From: Candidatus Saccharimonadota bacterium
Lineage (GTDB): Bacteria; Patescibacteriota; Saccharimonadia; Saccharimonadales; Saccharimonadaceae
Direction: 5' to 3'
Assembly: GCA_017514105.1 (NCBI GenBank)
Contig: JAFWKY010000016.1
Span: 1 to 35,000, forward strand
Length of the DNA stretch: 35,000 nt
This document shows positions 30,137 to 35,000 of this stretch, piece after piece. The notes under the pieces were generated by a model that saw only the letters and a list, made by a program, of their open reading frames with translations, ran no database searches and had not been told where the DNA came from. How positions within the stretch are numbered: position 1 is the stretch's first letter; every line of letters begins with the position of its first letter. Both the position numbers and the translations under genes were made by a program.

Positions 30137-31804
30137 ATGTCAGAGAAGAAAATGGTTTCATACGTGATAGACACAAACGTCATCATTGACTATGTGGATA
30201 TCCTGCCGAAACTCGGCGACGATGAAGTGGCGGAACCAGTGTATCCGTCAATTGATTTTACTGATACGCGGTTAATAATTCCTTCAACCGTCATTCGTGA
30301 ATTATCCAAGTTCAAGAAAGAGCACAGCGAACGTGGTTATGCTTCGCGAGAAGCACTGAAACGGATTCGGAAACTCTTTAATGTCAAATGCAGGACAATG
30401 AAAGAGATTTACAATCTGAAGGAGACCGCCAATGTGAAGGCGCAGGAACGCGTGTACGCGCTTTTGCCAATTCACAAGAACTTCAAGAAACAGTCGCCGT
30501 TCGCGCCAGCGGACAACGACATGGATGGTCAGATTATTCTGGCAGCACTGGTAGTGAAGTGCGCAAATGCATCGCTGCCGGTTGACGGCACCGCTAATCC
30601 GGATGAAGTCATGGAATTAGAGGACGAAAATGTCGTCCTGATTACCAACGACAACGGACTAGCCGAACGGGCCTGGGAGCGCGGCATACTGACCGCGGAA
30701 TATCGGCACCAGTATCCGGACGACTACACCGGCATCCGTACAGTGACTGTTCCGTACGAATTGTATAAAGATTTTATCAATTTGCACAGAATAGAACTGT
30801 CTGAATGGGAAGAGGCAATGCCAGATGAGCGTAAATTAGTCGCGAATGAATTTGTCGTGATGAAGTTGGATACCAAAAACAACGTTTATCCACCACATTA
30901 CGACCCTCTGGACGACCCGTATTTTACCTATATCGGGCGATATGACGTGGACGAAGAGGCAATAGTAGGACTGAAATATGTTTCATCTTTTCCGGTAAGA
31001 CCCAAAAGTATCGGGCAGGCGGTCTATGCCGAGGCTCTCGCGGGAGATTTTGATGTAGTGATTTGTACTGGGCCAGCCGGCTCGGGCAAAACCTATATGT
31101 CATCCATTTATGCTTATATGGCCTGCAGATATGGTCCATACATGGGCGTGACGGTCGTGCCATGCGAAGTCAACAAGAGTTATGGTGCGTTGCCGGGAAA
31201 TTTGAGCGAAAAACTAGACCCAGATGTTCAGCCTATCAAGAACGCACTCCGCAACTATCTGTTGGACGAAGACCCAAAACTGGCTAGAGAACTAGAAAAA
31301 ATGCAGAATAATGGGTTTTCGGCAGAGAACGGGACCAAAAAGGGCAAGAAGGGCAAAGACCGCCAAGAAAGCGAAGATGATGATGCGTCAGAAAAGCGTC
31401 CTCTGAAACTACGGGTCAATGACCGCGTAGATATGATCTTCGATAATTGGTTCTCGGTGGTGCCGGTAGATAATGCGCGCGGACGTGATTTTGCGTACGA
31501 ATTCGTGGAATATGACGAATTTCAGGACCAGAGTATCGCTCGGGCCGATATGTTAATAAAACGTATCGGCAAAAAAGGTAAAATCGTGATTACTGGAGAC
31601 ATCCAGCAAATTCACGCGCCGTATGTAGACGTCTGGAACAACGGTATTGTCTACGTGAGCAGTTTGCTTTACGACTACAAACGGGTAGTACGGGTATCTC
31701 TGTCCAAAGAGGACGTCTGGCGTCACGAAGTGGTCAAGGAAATTGCTCGCCGCCAAGAAGGTAAGCGAATTCCCGTCCAAAAAGAGACTACCAGCGAAGA
31801 ATAG
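30137..31804 (+). CDS. PIN domain-PhoH-like ATPase fusion (PhoH2 type)
   Basis: 555 residues. N-terminal PIN nuclease domain (about 5-200): catalytic acids in VIDTNVIID, the Glu of RELSKF, DNDMDGQII and ITNDNGLAERA. C-terminal PhoH ATPase (about 280-540): GPAGSGKTY Walker A, VEYDEFQDQ in the Walker B position (usual form DEAQN) and VITGDIQQIHAP. PhoH2 proteins of actinobacteria are RNA helicase/RNases; an RNA-processing role is likely. A charged Lys/Asp/Glu-rich insert (about 395-425) sits within the ATPase domain. The start is ATG 30137 after a strong AGGAGG; a GTG at 30131 lies against that site. Confidence 0.92.
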   Translation: MSEKKMVSYVIDTNVIIDYVDILPKLGDDEVAEPVYPSIDFTDTRLIIPSTVIRELSKFKKEHSERGYASREALKRIRKLFNVKCRTMKEIYNLKETANVKAQERVYALLPIHKNFKKQSPFAPADNDMDGQIILAALVVKCANASLPVDGTANPDEVMELEDENVVLITNDNGLAERAWERGILTAEYRHQYPDDYTGIRTVTVPYELYKDFINLHRIELSEWEEAMPDERKLVANEFVVMKLDTKNNVYPPHYDPLDDPYFTYIGRYDVDEEAIVGLKYVSSFPVRPKSIGQAVYAEALAGDFDVVICTGPAGSGKTYMSSIYAYMACRYGPYMGVTVVPCEVNKSYGALPGNLSEKLDPDVQPIKNALRNYLLDEDPKLARELEKMQNNGFSAENGTKKGKKGKDRQESEDDDASEKRPLKLRVNDRVDMIFDNWFSVVPVDNARGRDFAYEFVEYDEFQDQSIARADMLIKRIGKKGKIVITGDIQQIHAPYVDVWNNGIVYVSSLLYDYKRVVRVSLSKEDVWRHEVVKEIARRQEGKRIPVQKETTSEE

Positions 31805-31822
31805 TCGCCTTCCTCTCAGTTT

Positions 31823-31848
31823 GGCCTTGCTACGGCAAGGCCTTTTTT
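31823..31848 (+). terminator. Rho-independent terminator
   Basis: An 8-bp stem (GGCCTTGC / GCAAGGCC) with a 4-nt loop and six T residues. Confidence 0.92.
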
Positions 31849-31892
31849 ATATCTGGTAGTACTTGCTGCAGTGAGGCATTTTTCATCTGTGG

Positions 31893-31898
31893 TATAAT
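31893..31898 (+). promoter_or_regulatory. Leaderless -10 box of pth
   Basis: TGTGGTATAAT ends 6 nt before the ATG at 31905. Confidence 0.8.
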
Positions 31899-31904
31899 TA
31901 AGAT

Positions 31905-32429
31905 ATGAAATTAGTAGTCGGACTGGGGAATCCAGGGAATAAGTACATTTTTACGAGGCACAATTCTGGCTTTCTCGCACTAGATTTTTATTTTGCGCTA
32001 CATAACATTAGTTGGGAGTCAAAACCGCGTCTAGGTGCTATAAATGGCCGTATGGACGATATTTTGTTTATAAAACCGCAAGATTTCTATAATGACAGCG
32101 GTCGTGCGGTGGCAGAATACGCCAGATATTATAAGGTACCTACCTCTGATATTTTGGTAATTTGTGATAATTTTGATCTGGAGTTCGGCAAAGTCAGATA
32201 TCGTGCAACAGGAGTGGCCGGTGGCAATAATGGGTTAAAATCTGTTGATTCCTATCTAAAAACGTCAGATTATCCGAGAATAAGAATAGGGACAGGAAAT
32301 AATGCTCTGCGGTCTAAGTTGGGGGATGTGGAATTTGTGCTATCAAAGTTCACGCCAGAGGAAAAGGAACGTCTGCCAGAGGTATTAAACCAGGTTTGCG
32401 AAAAAATTGACGATTTTGTGAAGAAGTAG
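31905..32429 (+). CDS. pth: Peptidyl-tRNA hydrolase
   Basis: 174 residues, slightly short for bacterial Pth. It frees tRNA from dropped-off peptidyl-tRNA. Motifs: VGLGNPGNKYIFTRHNSGF (catalytic His in TRHN), FIKPQDFYNDSG, VICDNFDLEFGKVRYR (Asp) and GGNNGLKSVDSYL. The usual second Met/Asn positions are present. The gene is convergent with cassette A, whose open frame runs on into the antisense of pth. No terminator is visible after the stop. Confidence 0.95.
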   Translation: MKLVVGLGNPGNKYIFTRHNSGFLALDFYFALHNISWESKPRLGAINGRMDDILFIKPQDFYNDSGRAVAEYARYYKVPTSDILVICDNFDLEFGKVRYRATGVAGGNNGLKSVDSYLKTSDYPRIRIGTGNNALRSKLGDVEFVLSKFTPEEKERLPEVLNQVCEKIDDFVKK

Positions 32430-32503
32430 TTATAACTGGTGGGTGTTGGTATGGGCAGTAGTTTTGGATGTAGCGCTTTCGTCCTTGCCAATGACGCATA
32501 CCG

Positions 32504-32794
32504 GGCCACGCACCGGACGCTAAAGCCGTACCCGCGATAGTCCCTGTGAGCCGGATACAATACGCCGGAGTACGCGCCCAGGTCGTAAGCGCCGGAACTA
32601 CTATACGACGTAGCGGACCAGTAGTCCAGCTCAGTAGCAGTGCTGTTGTAATCTGCCGACCACAGGTAGCCCGCGCGAGTAAAGTAGAGTGGATGAGTAC
32701 TAAGTTTATACCAACCATTAGTTTGATAGCCAACATTAATTGGGTCACTAGAGCCAGAGTCTGTGCCATTGGCGACACCGGCGGTATTTTTAAT
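32504..32794 (-). pseudogene. FISUMP C-terminal cassette A (no start codon)
   Basis: On the minus strand an open stretch begins directly after TAA (32795-32797) and encodes NTAGVANGTDSGSSDPINV, then GWYKLSTHPLYFTRAGY, then a variable tail ending GYGFSVRCVA. The first half is nearly identical in DNA to cassettes B and C. The second half (about 32504-32680) differs at many codons. There is no ATG, signal peptide or N-terminal domain, and the frame has no stop after RCVA until deep inside pth. It is either a silent donor or a decayed gene end. Confidence 0.7.
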
Positions 32795-32842
32795 TTATAA
32801 CCAACGCTATAGAAACTAGCAATTGCTGTATTACATTAAACC

Positions 32843-33487
32843 TCAATACTTTATCTGTGCACATATCACCACGCAGCGGAGGGATCTTCCGGCGTAGCGG
32901 TAGCTGCGACCCGCCGGCCATACGTCACCGGAACCGAAGTACAGGCTGTAAGTCTGCATTGAGTCAACAGCAGTACTAGACCAGTAGAGGGCGACCCCGG
33001 TAAAGTAGTAAAACGTGGAGCCACCCACGTCGCCGGAAAGTACAAAGTAGTAAGGATTAGTATTAATGAGCGTATAGCCATTAAGAGTGTAGGTAGTATC
33101 GGTAGAGCCGCTAGTGTCTGTGCCGGTGGTGAGGATGAAGAAATCACCTGCTAACCATAAAGTCTGTAAATGGTATATTGGTACACAACCCACCACGCAG
33201 CGGACGCTAAAGCCGTACGCACGATTGCTCCTGTCCGCCGGGTACAACCCACCGGAGTTCGCGCTCAGGTAGTAAGCGCCCGCGCCATCATACGACGTAG
33301 CGGACCAGTAGTACAGGTGAGTAGTAGTGTTGTAGTAATCTGCTGTCCCCAGGCCGCCCGCGCGAGTAAAGTAGAGTGGATGAGTACTAAGTTTATACCA
33401 ACCATTAGTTTGATAACCAACATTAGTTGGGTCACTAGAGCCAATGTCTGTGTCGTTGGCGACGCCGGCGGTATCTTTATTAACCAT
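32843..33487 (-). CDS. Double FISUMP-tail ORF (cassettes B and D fused in frame)
   Basis: 214 residues from ATG 33487 (MVNKDTAGVAND); the open frame can extend to a TTG at 33532 inside the preceding gene. Cassette B (to about 33190) ends in AYGFSVRCVV. It is followed in frame by cassette D (about 33165-32860), which ends in RSYRYAGRSLRCVV and then a short tail and stop. Both are C-terminal FISUMP halves with the typical YYWSATSY or LYWSSTA core. No signal peptide is present, so export is doubtful. AGGC near the ATG is a weak ribosome site. Translation could be coupled to the helical-protein gene, which ends 20 nt before the ATG. It could be a working cytoplasmic protein or a silent store of tails. 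Confidence 0.55.
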   Translation of the reverse strand: MVNKDTAGVANDTDIGSSDPTNVGYQTNGWYKLSTHPLYFTRAGGLGTADYYNTTTHLYYWSATSYDGAGAYYLSANSGGLYPADRSNRAYGFSVRCVVGCVPIYHLQTLWLAGDFFILTTGTDTSGSTDTTYTLNGYTLINTNPYYFVLSGDVGGSTFYYFTGVALYWSSTAVDSMQTYSLYFGSGDVWPAGRSYRYAGRSLRCVVICAQIKY

Positions 33488-33506
33488 TATGCCTAAAACG
33501 CCAATA

Positions 33507-33857
33507 TCACCGCCTAGGTTGAAGTTGCTCAATCATCGTAAATCCGTCATAATACTTTTGCATTTTGGCGGGGTCAGTGTGCCAAGAATTGTTATTGAAA
33601 AAATAATCGCAAAACTCTTCACGAGCGATTAAAACTTCACGCAGGCGCGGAAAATTGTCACGATTCGCCTCTATCGTATAGTCAAAAAGTTCCAGTGCGC
33701 GATCAATTGCGGCGTCAGCACGAGCAGTTTTGCCCTTCGCGGACCATTTAAGAGAGCGGGAAACTTCGCTACCGATATTGCCCATTTGGTAAGTTATCGG
33801 GTGGTCAGCCCAAGTTTTGCGAACGGATTCATCGTGGATATATTTCAAATCAGCCAT
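33507..33857 (-). CDS. Conserved helical protein of unknown function
   Basis: 116 residues, predicted almost wholly alpha-helical: WADHPITYQMGNIGSEVSRSL, then ARADAAIDRALELFDYTIEA, then LREVLIAREEFCDYFF. The GNIGSEVSR and RALELFDYTI blocks look like a conserved family of small proteins of unknown role. The start overlaps the end of the DUF5674 gene by 13 nt, so the two form an operon. Its size and four-helix look recall accessory proteins of diversity-generating retroelements (Avd) only in general shape; I see no sequence match. Confidence 0.75.
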   Translation of the reverse strand: MADLKYIHDESVRKTWADHPITYQMGNIGSEVSRSLKWSAKGKTARADAAIDRALELFDYTIEANRDNFPRLREVLIAREEFCDYFFNNNSWHTDPAKMQKYYDGFTMIEQLQPRR

Positions 33858-34189
33858 TTTCTGACAACTTGTTTAATTTTTTCGCGGATGGCCGGGTCTT
33901 CTACTGAACGACTACGGTTGTTTTGAGAAGGACGAATATTAATCATGGAATCAAACTCAACCATATCGTCTAGGTCGTCTTCGTCAAGATATAAGTTGAT
34001 ACCCCATAGATCTGCCTGGTTGGAGCCGTTTTCGATCAATAGTTGTTCGCAGTCGTAGTGCATCGGCGAATCCACGGCGAGAAGTTCGCGTTTGATATCC
34101 ACAACACCTTTAATAGTGTTTTCGTCAATAAAATTCGTTGAAGATTTAATTAAATCAGGTTTCGTGGTGGGATTATCTAGAATTCTCAT
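33845..34189 (-). CDS. DUF5674 family protein
   Basis: 114 residues. The block CEQLLIENGSNQADLWGINLYLDE...MVEFDSMINIRPSQNNRSRSVEDPAIREKIKQVVRKWL matches what I know of DUF5674, a family common in CPR bacteria. The function is unknown. The start ATG is 7 nt after a minus-strand TATAAT (34197-34202). The upstream open frame of cassette C happens to be in the same frame and runs through this promoter, but the promoter and family length support the shorter start. Confidence 0.85.
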   Translation of the reverse strand: MRILDNPTTKPDLIKSSTNFIDENTIKGVVDIKRELLAVDSPMHYDCEQLLIENGSNQADLWGINLYLDEDDLDDMVEFDSMINIRPSQNNRSRSVEDPAIREKIKQVVRKWLI

Positions 34190-34196
34190 ACTGTAT

Positions 34197-34202
34197 ATTA
34201 TA
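34197..34202 (-). promoter_or_regulatory. Leaderless -10 box of the DUF5674 gene
   Basis: TATAAT on the minus strand ends 7 nt before the ATG at 34189. It lies inside the open frame that continues from cassette C. Confidence 0.75.
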
Positions 34203-34234
34203 ATACAGAATAATAGTTTTTGGTACGGAACAGG

Positions 34235-34516
34235 TGCCACGCACCGGACGCTAAAGCCGACCGCGCGATCGCTGTTGCTCGCCGGGTACAATACACCGGA
34301 GTCCGCGTACAGGCGGTAAGCGTTCCAGCTACTATACGACGTAGCGGACCAGTAGTACAGGGCGGTAGCAGTGCCCCCGTACTCACCTGACCACAGGTAG
34401 CCCGCGCGAGTAAAGTAGAGTGGATGAGTACTAAGTTTATTCCAACCATTAGTTTGATAACCAACATTAATTGCGCCACCAGAGCCAGAGTCTGTGCCGT
34501 TGGCGACGCCGAGGAA
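34235..34516 (-). pseudogene. FISUMP C-terminal cassette C (no start codon)
   Basis: It begins right after an in-frame TAA (34517-34519): GVANGTDSGSGGAINV, then GWNKLSTHPLYFTRAGY, then the variable tail ending AVGFSVRCVA. The upstream half is almost identical to A and B. The tail (about 34235-34410) differs from both at many codons. There is no start codon. To its right lies the second copy of the 52-bp promoter repeat, as with cassette E. The open frame continues through the DUF5674 promoter into that gene. Confidence 0.7.
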
Positions 34517-34556
34517 TTATTTACCAGAAGCACGATACTTTTTCGCCACAAGTATA

Positions 34557-34608
34557 GGTAGGGGGTTGATTTTTATTCTACACTATGCCTATAATGTGTG
34601 CGGGTTGG
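34557..34608 (+). repeat. 52-bp promoter-bearing repeat, copy 2
   Basis: It differs from 11597-11648 at two positions, both in the spacer. TTGATT (34566-34571), 18 nt and TATAAT (34590-34595) are unchanged. Downstream (34632-34695) a strong nested hairpin forms: an 11-bp inner stem at 34651-34661 / 34666-34676, and an outer stem of CT-rich with AG-rich arms. Confidence 0.85.
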
Positions 34609-34721
34609 TGCGAAACTTTTTATTTTCGGTCAATAGATCCTCCTCGTCGTGAGGGTGAGCCTTATGGTTCGCCCTCATTGAGGGGGGATTTATTCCGTGA
34701 TCATTCTAGGTAGGTCTAGGC

Positions 34722-34727
34722 TATAAT
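34722..34727 (+). promoter_or_regulatory. Possible -10 box of the small ORF
   Basis: TATAAT 39 nt before the ATG at 34767; no clear -35 is seen. Confidence 0.4.
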
Positions 34728-34766
34728 CTCCCCAATGTGGAAACAAACACAAAAAGGAGGTTCGCT

Positions 34767-34853
34767 ATGGAGATAGAATGTTTTTTCTACTTCAAATTGA
34801 AGCGTAAGCCTAAAAATAAAAAAGTTACTGTCGTCGTAGAGGACGAACAGTAA
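34767..34853 (+). CDS. Possible 28-residue peptide
   Basis: The ATG has a very good ribosome site (AAAAAGGAGG) at the right distance. The peptide starts MEIECFFYFKLKRKPKNKK and ends VTVVVEDEQ: aromatic, then basic, then beta/acidic. It stands at the same place after the promoter repeat as the 23-residue ORF at 11755. The end of the ORF forms a hairpin (GTTACTGT / ACAGTAAC) that, read on the minus strand, has a T6 tail. The sequence may therefore serve both as coding region and as terminator for the gene entering from the right. Confidence 0.5.
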   Translation: MEIECFFYFKLKRKPKNKKVTVVVEDEQ

Positions 34854-34890
34854 CGCATACAACCCGGATGCTTCCTAGAAGCATCCGGTT
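34815..34890 (-). terminator. Two hairpins, terminator-like on the minus strand
   Basis: A 13-bp stem (34861-34890, arms GGATGCTTC / GAAGCATCC, one bulge) is followed on the minus strand by a GTTACTGT / ACAGTAAC hairpin and TTTTTTATTTTT. This likely ends transcription of the FISUMP frame at 34917-35000. Confidence 0.6.
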
Positions 34891-34916
34891 AAGAATTGCT
34901 TCTAGTAGTTCCTAAC

Positions 34917-35000
34917 TTAATGATATACCATAAAAGATTTGTAGTCAACTGTTGCCACGCAGCGGAGGGACCTTCCGCTGCCGCGGTTGTAGCGGTCCGC
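34917..35000 (-). CDS. 3' end of a FISUMP protein or cassette F (partial)
   Basis: The frame enters from the right edge and encodes ADRYNRGSGRSLRCVAT, then 10 more residues to TAA 34917-34919. It matches the ends of cassettes D and E, with differences at interspersed codons. Whether a full gene lies beyond the window cannot be seen. Confidence 0.65.
   Translation of the reverse strand, partial: ADRYNRGSGRSLRCVATVDYKSFMVYH

Noticed and set aside
32350-32778. 142-codon minus frame over cassette A
   Set aside because: It is the wrong frame of the FISUMP tail; the neighbouring frame encodes the recognisable YWSATSY...GFSVRCV sequence.
34235-34291. DUF5674 protein starting inside cassette C (fusion with the tail)
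   Set aside because: The frame is open, but a TATAAT box 7 nt before the internal ATG and the usual DUF5674 length argue for the short form.
11474-35000. A complete DGR with reverse transcriptase and template in the window
   Set aside because: No RT-like protein (YxDD motif) appears in any long frame, and no AAC-rich non-coding copy of the tails was found. Only the variable-repeat side is visible.
1-35000. Recoded UGA (Gly) as in SR1/Gracilibacteria
   Set aside because: TGA ends several genes exactly at 4-bp overlaps with the next start (for example 1499-1501, 2188-2190, 3363-3365), so it is a normal stop.

Overview
The window looks like a chromosome segment of a Candidate Phyla Radiation (Patescibacteria) bacterium, most probably a Saccharibacteria (TM7) member. 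The evidence is compact leaderless genes, FISUMP/InlB-repeat surface proteins, a DUF5674 gene, a DUF3048 protein, a PIN-PhoH fusion and short versions of housekeeping enzymes. TGA is used as an ordinary stop, so the code is standard. No transposase, CRISPR array, rRNA or reverse transcriptase was seen.

Layout: (1) 230-5367, a five-gene envelope operon (Mur ligase, alpha/beta hydrolase, DegT-type aminotransferase, two FemAB-like proteins) whose genes overlap by 4 bp at each join. (2) 5418-7648, an HdeD-like membrane protein, galU and two small envelope proteins. (3) 7701-11444, dnaE. (4) 11445-12207, a dense non-coding stretch: a start-less FISUMP tail (cassette E), a promoter repeat, a tiny ORF, hairpins, and a long hairpin RNA that resembles 6S RNA or a structured leader. 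(5) 12208-13965, a full-length FISUMP surface protein. (6) 14004-16007, smpB, exonuclease III and a YjeF-like protein. (7) 16024-17965 on the minus strand, a CDP-alcohol phosphatidyltransferase and a GT4 glycosyltransferase. (8) 18005-19591, a SAM-I-like riboswitch, metK and a DUF2726 gene. (9) 19700-26890, a histidine phosphatase, tRNA-Leu, a sortase, a PEGA-domain protein, a DUF4367-like protein, gltX and a membrane-anchored surface protein. (10) 26961-32429, a DUF3048 protein, tRNA-Glu, repeats, der (carrying a 120-bp palindrome in frame), PIN-PhoH and pth. (11) 32504-35000, a cluster of FISUMP C-terminal cassettes (A, D, B, C, F) on the minus strand, interrupted by DUF5674 and a helical protein gene.

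The most notable signal is the set of cassettes. A, B and C share nearly identical upstream halves. Their last ~55 codons differ at about two dozen positions, often only at codon positions 1 and 2 with a fixed third C or T, interleaved with invariant codons. D, E and F show the same pattern. This is the footprint expected of a diversity-generating retroelement acting on AAC/AAT codons of a template, or of a reservoir of silent variant tails. No reverse transcriptase or template repeat lies in the window, so the mechanism is inferred.

A second theme is transcription. At least twelve genes have a TATAAT box, usually as TGTGnTATAAT or another TGn-extended form, ending only 6-8 nt before the ATG, and no Shine-Dalgarno sequence. 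They should give leaderless mRNAs. Genes with longer leaders carry ordinary AAGGAG-type sites.

Many genes concern the cell surface: peptidoglycan precursor and cross-bridge enzymes, UDP-glucose supply, a glycosyltransferase, a phospholipid enzyme, a sortase and several surface proteins. This fits an episymbiont that invests heavily in surface variation.
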